From NCBI GenBank assembly GCA_963817035.1, contig CAWFMM010000003.1, positions 1 through 64,000 on the forward strand: DNA of 64,000 bases, in the 5' to 3' direction. Of this stretch, positions 27,090-34,104 are shown in pieces; position 1 is the first letter of the stretch; each line of letters starts with the position of its first letter. Both the position numbers and the translations under genes were made by a program. The notes beneath the pieces were generated by a model. That model did no database searches and was not told where the DNA came from. It saw only the letters and a list, made by a program, of their open reading frames with translations. The DNA comes from AC-49 sp963817035 (GTDB lineage Bacteria > Actinomycetota > Thermoleophilia > Solirubrobacterales > Solirubrobacteraceae).

Positions 27090-27800
27090 TCAGGCAGCCG
27101 ACGGAAAGTCCTCGCCGCTGATCTCCATGAAGCGCCGCACCGAGTTCTCCTGGTGCTCGAGGCGCTGCGCCATGCGGCGTGCGTGCTCGGCCGCGCGCTG
27201 CGCGAAGTCGATCAAGCAGGCCTCCGGGTCGTCGGGCAGCGGGTAGACGTGGGCGACGTCCTGCTGGGCACAGACGATCCCCAGTGGCGGGCGGCCCTCG
27301 GCCAGCGTCCGCGCTCCGCACACTGGCGCGACCATGATCTGACGCTCGGGGGCGACGAGCGCGATCGGCATCAGCCGCGGCGCGGGCAGGTCGAGCGGCA
27401 GCCTGACCGAGCGCTGAAGCGAGACCTCACACTCGACGAGCTCCTCCAGCGGCTCGCGCCAGACGGCGAGCACGGTGTCGGCGGCGAGCAGAGCATCGCG
27501 CAGCGTCCGGGCCTGCTCGGCGTAGAGCTCCTGGGCCTCGTCGCGCGAATCGGCGCTGGCCAGATCGAGGTCACAGGGCACGCGCAGCAGGTCGCTGGGG
27601 CTGATCGCGGCGCCGGCGCCGTGCGCACCGTTGGCCACATAGGTCTGCAGCGTGCCGAGGTCCTGGCGGCCGTGGAAGACGATCGTCAGCTCGTCGGCGA
27701 GCGCGAGACCGTCGATTCGCAGCGCGACCGCGACCGTGGCCTCGGCGTCCAGCAACGCCCTCCGGAGGAGCTCGTCGGAATCGTCGAACTGCTCTGCCAC
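27090..27800 (-). CDS. hypothetical protein, possible sensor
   Basis: A 236-residue soluble protein of unknown family. GTG at 27800 is preceded by the strong GGGGGTGG ribosome site; a longer frame back to 27860 is less likely. The protein alternates beta and alpha segments (ATVAVALRIDGLALADELTIVF, IMVAPVCGARTLAEGRPPLGIVCAQQDVAHVYPL) and ends with a long charged helix. No active-site motif is visible. It lies 22 bases upstream of the HipA-family kinase on the same strand and could be part of its transcription unit. Confidence 0.6.
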   Translation of the reverse strand: MAEQFDDSDELLRRALLDAEATVAVALRIDGLALADELTIVFHGRQDLGTLQTYVANGAHGAGAAISPSDLLRVPCDLDLASADSRDEAQELYAEQARTLRDALLAADTVLAVWREPLEELVECEVSLQRSVRLPLDLPAPRLMPIALVAPERQIMVAPVCGARTLAEGRPPLGIVCAQQDVAHVYPLPDDPEACLIDFAQRAAEHARRMAQRLEHQENSVRRFMEISGEDFPSAA

Positions 27801-27905
27801 GTGCCCACCCCCTTCAAGAGAGTCGTCGAGCGTGTGATCATGCTGTGTGCTGTTCACCATTGTTATCGACCGGCAGGCGGAAGAAGTTCACCACGGGGTC
27901 CATTC

Positions 27906-28184
27906 ATGAAGCTGCTCTACAAGCCATTCGGGATCGTGCTGGGCATCCTCGCCGGACTGCTCTCCAAGCGTCTGTTCAGCCGCATCTGGGGTCTGATCGA
28001 CAATGAGGAGCCGCCGACGGCGACGACACAGTCGGCGACCTGGCCGAAGGTCGTGACCGCGGCGGCGGTCCAGGGCGCGACGTTCACCGCGACCCGTGCG
28101 GTCTTCGACCGCGCCGGGGCGCGCGGCTTCGAGCACCTGACCGGCGTCTGGCCGGGGACGAGGAAACCGAAACCCGACGAGTAG
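27906..28184 (+). CDS. DUF4235 small membrane protein
   Basis: A 92-residue protein matching DUF4235: MKLLYKPFGIVLGILAGLLSKRLF at the N-terminus, the DxxxPP segment (DNEEPPTA) and WPKVVTAAAVQGATFTATRAVFDRAGARGFEHLTGVWPG. It has one or two membrane helices. The family is widespread in actinobacteria without known function. It is 10 bases upstream of the PKD gene on the same strand. Confidence 0.85.
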   Translation: MKLLYKPFGIVLGILAGLLSKRLFSRIWGLIDNEEPPTATTQSATWPKVVTAAAVQGATFTATRAVFDRAGARGFEHLTGVWPGTRKPKPDE

Positions 28185-28194
28185 AGGAGTTCCC

Positions 28195-30273
28195 GTGAGG
28201 GCACGCCTGGCGAAGCTGGTGCTGGCCACCGCGACCTGCGGCGCGATCGTCGTCGCTCCCGCCGCCGCCGCACCGCAGTGGTTGCCCGCCACGACGCTCG
28301 TCGGCCCGCTGCCGACCAAGGTCGTCGGGGTGAACCACGCCCCGTCGATGGCGCCGGGCCCGGGGGCGGCGTTCGACGCCGACGGCGACCTGTTCGTCGC
28401 CTACCGCCAGTGGGACGGCAGCCACTATCGCGTCGGCGTCGCACAGCGTCTGCGCGGCGGAGCGGTCAGCACCCAGACGCTGGGCACACCCGGCGCCGAT
28501 GTCGACGCCGGCTCCGTGGTCCTCGCCGTCTCGCGCAACGGGGACGCGATCGTCGCCTGGACGGAGAACGCCGGGATGGTCTTCGCCGCGCTCGGTCACG
28601 CCGGAGCGGACCTCGTCGCGACGAGCCTGATCGGCACCGCCGTCAACTCCAACTCCACCTCGCAGTTCAACGTCGCCGCCGGCGACGGCGGCGATCTGGC
28701 GATCGTCTTCCAGAGCACCGCGCCGGGCACAATCCTCGTCGCACGGCGTGGACCGGGCGGCCCGCTCGGGGGCGCGACCGCGATACCCGGGTCGCTGACC
28801 TCGTCCTCCGCGATGGCGATCACCCCGGCCGGCGAGACGGTCGTCGCGTGGACCAAGCAGACGACCACCGCCACCGCCCGCGTGACCGACGAGGTCGACT
28901 CGAGTGCCGCGCCGCGCGCCGGGACGTTCCCGGCCCCGGCGCTCGTGCCGGGCACGTCCGGGCCGACCCCGACGAACGACAACGAGGAGCAGGGCGGGCA
29001 GATCCGGATTCTGGCGACCGACGCCGCGGGCACCATCCACGCACTGACCGTCCAGGCCCACAGGATCGGGTCCAACACTGCCGGCGACCTGCGCGTCGCG
29101 CTGCGGCCCGCGGGCGCCGCCTTCGGCGCAGCCGCCGTGATTCCCGGGACGGCGACCGCAACGTCGATCGGCGGCATCACCGGCGGGCTGTGGCCCGACC
29201 GCGCGGGCGACGAGCTCATCGAGGCGTTCGACGGCCTGACGTTCGTCCCACGCGCGTACACACGACGCCCCGGCGGCGGATTCGCGCCTGGCGATCCGCT
29301 GCTCGGCGGCGACACGGTCAGCGGCGCGCCGGCGACGACGATGGGTCCGTCGGGCGCGGCCGGCACGCTGTACCGCTCGGCGGCGGGTACGGGCGGGGAG
29401 CTGTTTCGGCCGGTCGGCTTCGACGGCGCCGTCGGCGCGGCCGTGACGCTGTCGACGGACGAGCACCTCATCTTCTCGCGCGGCGCAGTCGCGTTCGACG
29501 AAGCGGGCGACGGCGTCGCGGTGTGGCCCGACTTTGACACCCCGAGCGAGAGCATTCGGATCGCCGGATTCGACAGCGCCGGCCCGCGACTGAGCGCGGT
29601 GACGATCCCGGGGACGGCGGCGCCGGGAGCGGCGGTGTCGTTCTCGGCGACCGCGTCGGACACCTGGAGCACCGTCGGCTCGATCACCTGGGACTTTGGC
29701 GACGGATCGGGGACGGCGACGGGGTCGCCGGTCACCCACACCTACCCGGTTCTCGGCAGCTACACGGTGACCGCGACGGCGACCGACGCCCTCGGAAACA
29801 CGGGAGCACCGGTGGCCGGCGTGCTGAACATCGCCGCGACTCCGCCGGTTGACCGCACGGCACCGAAGATCGCCAAGCTCTCGGTCTCACCCAAGCGCTT
29901 CGCGGCCGGATCGTCATCGACGAAGAAGGCCCGCAGCGCCGCTCGCCGCTCACCCAAGCACGTGACGCCGCACGGGACGACGATCCGCTTCACGCTCTCC
30001 GAGGACGCCAAGGTTGCGTTCACGGCGCTCGGCCCGAAGCTCAAGCACTGCCGCCAGGTGCACGGCCACACCCACTGCACGATCACCACGCCGAAGTTCA
30101 CGATTTCCGGTGGACGCTCGTTCAAACTCGGGGCGGGTCATCTGACGTTCAGCGGACGTGTCGCCGGCCGGGCGCTCAAGCGCGGACGCTACCGGCTCGA
30201 AGCGGTCGCGACCGACGCGGCCCACAACCGCTCCAAGACGGCCACGACGAGCTTTACGATCGTGAGCGGATGA
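28195..30273 (+). CDS. secreted repeat protein with C-terminal PKD domain
   Basis: A 692-residue exported protein. A GTG start gives a signal peptide (residues 1-25, VLATATCGAIVVAPAAAA). About 400 residues of beta-rich repeats follow with recurrent FDADGDLFVAYR / SRNGDAIVAWTEN blades, like a beta-propeller. Then a PKD domain (ITWDFGDGSGTATGSPVTH, YTVTATATDALGN) and a basic C-terminal beta domain (TLSEDAKVAFTALG...) occur. It probably functions on the cell surface or outside, in binding rather than catalysis. Genes of this type are numerous in Thermoleophilia. Confidence 0.82.
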   Translation: MRARLAKLVLATATCGAIVVAPAAAAPQWLPATTLVGPLPTKVVGVNHAPSMAPGPGAAFDADGDLFVAYRQWDGSHYRVGVAQRLRGGAVSTQTLGTPGADVDAGSVVLAVSRNGDAIVAWTENAGMVFAALGHAGADLVATSLIGTAVNSNSTSQFNVAAGDGGDLAIVFQSTAPGTILVARRGPGGPLGGATAIPGSLTSSSAMAITPAGETVVAWTKQTTTATARVTDEVDSSAAPRAGTFPAPALVPGTSGPTPTNDNEEQGGQIRILATDAAGTIHALTVQAHRIGSNTAGDLRVALRPAGAAFGAAAVIPGTATATSIGGITGGLWPDRAGDELIEAFDGLTFVPRAYTRRPGGGFAPGDPLLGGDTVSGAPATTMGPSGAAGTLYRSAAGTGGELFRPVGFDGAVGAAVTLSTDEHLIFSRGAVAFDEAGDGVAVWPDFDTPSESIRIAGFDSAGPRLSAVTIPGTAAPGAAVSFSATASDTWSTVGSITWDFGDGSGTATGSPVTHTYPVLGSYTVTATATDALGNTGAPVAGVLNIAATPPVDRTAPKIAKLSVSPKRFAAGSSSTKKARSAARRSPKHVTPHGTTIRFTLSEDAKVAFTALGPKLKHCRQVHGHTHCTITTPKFTISGGRSFKLGAGHLTFSGRVAGRALKRGRYRLEAVATDAAHNRSKTATTSFTIVSG

Positions 30274-30568
30274 CGAAGCCGCGGCGATCGAGCTCGCCCA
30301 GCGCGTCTTCGAAGGCCGGAAAGTCACGGGCGACGAGATGGTCGAGCGGGCGGCCCGCCGGACCGGCGGTGCGCAGCCAGCGGGCGAGCACCGCCTGACC
30401 CAGGCGCTCGACCGGATCGTCGGTCAGCGCGAGCAGGATCCCGAGCTCGGGGCGATGGTCGAGGTCGCCGGCGACGAGCTGCAGCGGATCAGCGTCGAGG
30501 ACCGCGAGCAGCTCATCGTCGGTCAGGCCCAGGCGCTGTTGGAGGACCGATGCGGCGGTCGCGCTCAC
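30254..30568 (-). CDS. MbcA/ParS/Xre-like toxin-binding domain protein (antitoxin-like)
   Basis: A 104-residue protein whose second half resembles the DUF2384 toxin-binding domain: LGLTDDELLAVLDADPL, then DDPVERLGQAVLARWLRTAGPAGRPLDHLVARDFPAFEDALGEL, close to the WLRTPNPALGGRTPLELL signature. No RES-domain toxin or other partner is adjacent. The GTG start at 30568 overlaps the stop of a 12-codon frame that begins at 30602 (GTGA), so translation may be coupled to a leader peptide. Its end overlaps the end of the convergent PKD gene by 20 bases. The assignment is by pattern only. Confidence 0.5.
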   Translation of the reverse strand: MSATAASVLQQRLGLTDDELLAVLDADPLQLVAGDLDHRPELGILLALTDDPVERLGQAVLARWLRTAGPAGRPLDHLVARDFPAFEDALGELDRRGFVIRSRS

Positions 30569-30689
30569 GCGCGGAACACGACCGGCGGCAGTTCGTCGTG
30601 CATAACAGCAGCCTACTTGCGTTGATGGAGTGCCAGGCCGTCGTGGCGGGTACCAACCGACCCTCTCCGCGAACGAAAGGAATCCGCAG

Positions 30690-31448
30690 ATGCCCTCTCT
30701 CGCCGAACGTGTCGTCACCGTGAGCGCCGAGCTCGGCGTCCGCATCCTTGCCCCGATCGAGCGCTGGATCGGCCGGCGCTCGCCGATCGGCGACACCGCG
30801 TTCTACGACCCCGCGGTCCTCTCGTGGACCGACGAGTTCGAAGGCCACTGGCTCGAGATCCGCGAGGAGCTCGACGCCGTCCTCACCGACCGCGACGCGA
30901 TCCCGGCGTTCCAGGATCTCTCGGTCGACCAGATCGACCTCTCCGACGACGAGCGCTGGAAGACGTACTTCCTCTTCGGCTACGGCTTTGAGGTGCCCGA
31001 GCACACCGCCGCCTGCCCGCGCACCGCCGAGCTCGTGCGCGCGATCCCCGGGATGAAGACCGCGATGTTCTCGATCCTCGCGCCCGGCAAGCACATCCCG
31101 CACCACCGCGGTCCGTACAAGGGCGTCGTGCGCTACCACCTCGGGCTGACCGTGCCCGAGCCGGCGGCCGACTGCCGCATCCGCGTCGGTGACGAGATCC
31201 GCCATTGGGACGAGGGCGCGAGCCTGCTGTTCGACGACACCTACGACCACGAGGTGTGGAACGAGACCGACGGCGAGCGGGTCGTGCTGTTCCTCGATGT
31301 CGTGCGACCGCTGACCGGGATCGCGGGCCACATCAACCGTGTGCTGCTGTGGGTGATCGCGCACTCGCCGCTGGTCGCCGACGCGCGGCGTCGCCAGCGC
31401 CGGTGGACCGCCGAGCACAGCCGGCCGGAGACCGTGGCGGTGAGCTAG
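30690..31448 (+). CDS. aspartyl/asparaginyl beta-hydroxylase family protein
   Basis: A 252-residue 2-oxoglutarate/Fe(II) dioxygenase of the AspH/LpxO group. It shows the iron and cosubstrate residues in SILAPGKHIPHHRGPYKGVVRYHLGLT (with the HxxxxRGPYKG pattern) and SLLFDDTYDHEVWNE (second His), followed by FLDVVRPL. The C-terminus may carry a short amphipathic helix. Family members hydroxylate Asp/Asn residues or the acyl chains of lipid A; this organism is Gram-positive, so the LpxO substrate is unlikely. The start ATG at 30690 is preceded by GAAAGGA. Confidence 0.85.
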   Translation: MPSLAERVVTVSAELGVRILAPIERWIGRRSPIGDTAFYDPAVLSWTDEFEGHWLEIREELDAVLTDRDAIPAFQDLSVDQIDLSDDERWKTYFLFGYGFEVPEHTAACPRTAELVRAIPGMKTAMFSILAPGKHIPHHRGPYKGVVRYHLGLTVPEPAADCRIRVGDEIRHWDEGASLLFDDTYDHEVWNETDGERVVLFLDVVRPLTGIAGHINRVLLWVIAHSPLVADARRRQRRWTAEHSRPETVAVS

Positions 31449-31450
31449 CT

Positions 31451-31460
31451 CAGAACAGCC
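31451..31460. repeat. left copy of 10-bp direct repeat flanking the Fic/integrase segment
   Basis: TCAGAACAGC, three bases after the stop of the beta-hydroxylase gene. The identical decamer occurs at 33033-33042, at the other edge of the Fic/integrase segment. It may be a trace of site-specific integration. Confidence 0.5.
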
Positions 31461-31478
31461 GCGGTGGCCCCCAAGCGC

Positions 31479-32651
31479 CTAGATTCGCAAGAGCGCCAGC
31501 GCCTCATTCGCGACGAAGCTCACGCGGCCACCAACCCGCTGTTCTTGCACGACCCCCAATTCGGCGAGGCGCCGTAGCGCCAACATGGCCCCCTGCTGAG
31601 TGACCTGGTGCTGCCGGGCTATCGCTGGTGCTCTCACGATCGGGGAACCGATCAGATCGCCTGCCACTCGCTCCGCAACGCCCGAGACGCCAGCAAGTCG
31701 AACGCGCTCCAGGGCTTCCTCACGCCACGTGAGCAGGCGCTCAACACGCTCCCTCGTGGTGTCGGCAGATTCGGCCACGCCGGACGCAAAGAAGTAGATC
31801 CAATCGTCCCACTGTCCAGAGACACTCAGATCGAGGAGGCCGTCTTGGTATGCGCTCCGCCGGGCCTCGAACCAAGGTGAGACCACAAGAATCGGCTCCC
31901 GTAGGACGCCGTCGCGCATCAGGGCCATGGCGATCAGCAGCCGCCCAATTCGGCCGTTCCCGTCGAAGAACGGATGCAACGTCTCGAATTGGTAGTGAGC
32001 CATCGCCGCTCGAACGACAGGCGAGAGGTCGTCCGGTGGATCTCTGACCCACTCGAGCCAGTCTGTTACCGCGGCGCGGAGTGCGGCCCCCGGGGGCGGC
32101 GGCACGAAACGCGACTCCTCGATAGGCAGCCCGCGTGAGCCGATGAAGACTTGCCGATTACGAATCTGCCCGGGGTCGTATCGCTCACTTGTCGTGTTGG
32201 CGACAAGTACGCCTTGAAGGTGCTCGATGAGACCGACCGTGAGGGGGCGATCCTGCACCCAGCGGAACCCTTCCTCCGCGGCCACCACGTAGTTGAGCAC
32301 CTCGCGCACTTCGATGGACAGCGCTTGGCGATCTTCCGGTTCCGAGGCAAGCACAGTTTCGAACGGCGCATACGTGCCCTCGAGAGCGCTCGTGCTTTGG
32401 GCTTCCCGACGAAGGGCGGGTCGCCGTAGCAGAGCCGGCTGCGGAAATTGCTGCGACGCTTGGTCGAGACGGCCCAAAGCCGCCTCGGCTGCAGCGACCT
32501 GCTTCCAGGTTGCCGATCGAAGCTGCACCTCGAGAGGAAGCTTATGCGGAACGTAGGCGAAATGATCGAAGTGGCGGCCGTTCAGTGGATCGGTGCCCTC
32601 GATCGGCACAACCGTCCCCAAAGGCGACTGAGAGAGGGCTTCATGGTCCAT
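31479..32651 (-). CDS. Fic-family AMPylase with C-terminal winged helix
   Basis: A 390-residue class II Fic protein that transfers AMP (or another nucleotide part) to target proteins. The inhibitory motif TxxxEG (Thr87-Gly92, TSALEG) precedes the flap region FIGSRGLPIEESRFVPPPP and the catalytic HPFFDGNGRIGR (226-237), all intact. A winged-helix domain follows at the C-terminus (about 335-385, APAIARQHQVTQQGAMLALRRLAELGVV). The ATG at 32651 gives the canonical N-terminus. An upstream in-frame start exists but would put the operator-like repeat inside the gene. Local composition is less GC-rich than its neighbours, consistent with transfer. Confidence 0.9.
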   Translation of the reverse strand: MDHEALSQSPLGTVVPIEGTDPLNGRHFDHFAYVPHKLPLEVQLRSATWKQVAAAEAALGRLDQASQQFPQPALLRRPALRREAQSTSALEGTYAPFETVLASEPEDRQALSIEVREVLNYVVAAEEGFRWVQDRPLTVGLIEHLQGVLVANTTSERYDPGQIRNRQVFIGSRGLPIEESRFVPPPPGAALRAAVTDWLEWVRDPPDDLSPVVRAAMAHYQFETLHPFFDGNGRIGRLLIAMALMRDGVLREPILVVSPWFEARRSAYQDGLLDLSVSGQWDDWIYFFASGVAESADTTRERVERLLTWREEALERVRLAGVSGVAERVAGDLIGSPIVRAPAIARQHQVTQQGAMLALRRLAELGVVQEQRVGGRVSFVANEALALLRI

Positions 32652-32682
32652 ATACCAAGTATACGCGTAGTTTAGTTGGTAT
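32652..32682 (-). promoter_or_regulatory. inverted repeat at the fic start, probable operator
   Basis: ATACCAA (32652-32658) and its exact complement TTGGTAT (32676-32682) are 17 bases apart and lie immediately before the fic start codon at 32651. A TATACT element in the spacer could be a -10 box, which would give a very short or absent leader. The Fic protein itself has a DNA-binding winged helix, so self-repression is inferred. Confidence 0.55.
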
Positions 32683-33042
32683 CTAAACCACGAAACCAAG
32701 TGTGGTGCGGGTTTCGATTGCGAATGTAAGCCGTGAGGCTCTTCAGTTGGCCGAGTTGCCAACGCGACAACTCAACTTGGCACGACTTCGCAGGACACAA
32801 GCGATCTCGCCATTTAGTTGGCAGCGAGGACGTTCCGGCAGTTGCGTGGTACACGTCCAGTAGCCCTGCGGCCTCCACCTCGTTCCCGGGCATTAGATGG
32901 CCGTACCGGTCGAGGGTGATCGGGACGCTGCGGCGGCGATTGCCAGGCTCGCGAACGTGTGGCGGCAGTCGTGCAGCGTGACGCGCCGACTGTCGCGCGG
33001 CCCTAGTTCTTGGCACTGCAGCGCGGCGCGGGTCAGAACAGC
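32672..33042 (-). pseudogene. decayed tyrosine recombinase (integrase), C-terminal remnant
   Basis: One frame reads VTLHDCRHTFASLAIAA, the box II of tyrosine recombinases (HxxRH), and then runs into a stop. The next frame resumes at PITLDRYGHLMPGNEVEAAGLLDVYH, which carries the catalytic Tyr (DRYGHL). About 15 codons between the two boxes are missing with a frameshift. The N-terminal two thirds is also absent: the in-frame sequence ends upstream at the decamer at the prs end. The enzyme cannot be active. It is a relic of an integrated element. Confidence 0.8.
33033..33042. repeat. right copy of 10-bp direct repeat, over the prs stop codon
   Basis: TCAGAACAGC; on the minus strand it contains the last codons and stop of prs (CTG TTC TGA). 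Identical to 31451-31460, and the integrase remnant begins exactly here. This is the arrangement expected when an element integrates in the 3' end of a gene and restores it. Confidence 0.5.
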
Positions 33043-34067
33043 TGGTTCTCGCCGCCGAAGACCTCGCTCACCGAGTCGTCGGTGAAGATCCGGCGGATCG
33101 AGTCGGTGAGCAGGTCGGCGCAGCTGAGGACGCGGATGTTGTCCGGGGCGCCGGCGCGCAGCGGGATCGTGTCGGTGACGACGATCTGCTCGAAGCGCGA
33201 GCTGGCGAGGTTCTCGAAGGCGTCGCCCGAGAGGACCGCGTGGGTCGCGGCCGCGTAGACGCGCGCGGCGCCCTCGTCGAGGACGGTCTGGGCGGCCGCC
33301 TTCAGCGTGCCGGCGGTGTCGATCATGTCGTCGACGATGACCGCGGTCTTGCCGCGCACATCACCGATGACGTAGCCGATCTCCGCGACCTGCTGGGCGG
33401 GGCGCTCCTTGTCGAGGATCGCGAGCTCGGCGCCGACCTTGGACGCGAACTTCTTGTTGAGCTTGACGCGGCCGGCGTCTGGCGCGACGACGACGAGGTC
33501 GGTCAGTCCGAGGTCGACGAAGTACTGCGTCAGCATCATCAGCGCGGTCATGTGATCGACCGGGACGGTGAAGAAGCCCTGAACCTGGCCGGCGTGAAGG
33601 TCCATCGTCACGACCCGGTCGGCGCCCGCGGCCTCGAGCATGTGGGCGACCAGCCGGGCGCTGATCGGCTCGCGCGGGGCCGACTTCTTGTCCTGGCGGC
33701 TGTAGCCGAACCACGGGGTGACGGCGATCACGCGGTGGGCGCTCGCGCCGATCGCCGCGTCGATCATGACCAACAGCTCGATCAGCGCGTCGTTGGCCGA
33801 AACGCCGGTGTAGGGGTTGCCGCAGGTCGGCTGGATGATGAAGACGTCGGCGCCGCGGATCGACTCGTCGAAGCGGCAGTAGACCTCTCCGTTGGAGAAC
33901 GTCTTCAGCGTGATCGCGCCGAGATCGACACCGAGCTTGTCGGCGATCTTGGCGGCGAGCTCCGGATTGGCGCGGCCCGAGAACAGCATGAGCCGCTTCT
34001 CGTTCTCGCTGTGGAGGCTCGTCGAGGTGCGCACCATCGGGGCGAGCGTTGCAATCGAGTCGGACAT
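33033..34067 (-). CDS. prs: ribose-phosphate pyrophosphokinase
   Basis: A 344-residue enzyme that makes PRPP from ribose-5-phosphate and ATP for nucleotide, His and Trp synthesis. Family segments occur in order: LFSGRANPELAAKIADKLG, TFSNGEVYCRFDESIRG, TPWFGYSRQDKKSAPREPISA, DLHAGQVQGFF, VVAPDAGRVKLNKKFA and the PRPP loop VIVDDMIDTAGT. The N-terminus is about 25 residues longer than in E. coli, as in other actinobacteria. It is 37 bases after glmU on the same strand; the stop codon lies in the decamer bordering the Fic segment. Confidence 0.96.
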   Translation of the reverse strand: MSDSIATLAPMVRTSTSLHSENEKRLMLFSGRANPELAAKIADKLGVDLGAITLKTFSNGEVYCRFDESIRGADVFIIQPTCGNPYTGVSANDALIELLVMIDAAIGASAHRVIAVTPWFGYSRQDKKSAPREPISARLVAHMLEAAGADRVVTMDLHAGQVQGFFTVPVDHMTALMMLTQYFVDLGLTDLVVVAPDAGRVKLNKKFASKVGAELAILDKERPAQQVAEIGYVIGDVRGKTAVIVDDMIDTAGTLKAAAQTVLDEGAARVYAAATHAVLSGDAFENLASSRFEQIVVTDTIPLRAGAPDNIRVLSCADLLTDSIRRIFTDDSVSEVFGGENQLF

Positions 34068-34104
34068 GTGGGAAGGAGCTCCTGGGCGAAGGGCCGGACG
34101 TCGT

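Noticed and set aside
32747..32820. Repeated AGTTGG words and a GAGTTG/CAACTC dyad as integrase arm sites
   Set aside because: Short words in AT-richer relic sequence; too weak to distinguish from chance.
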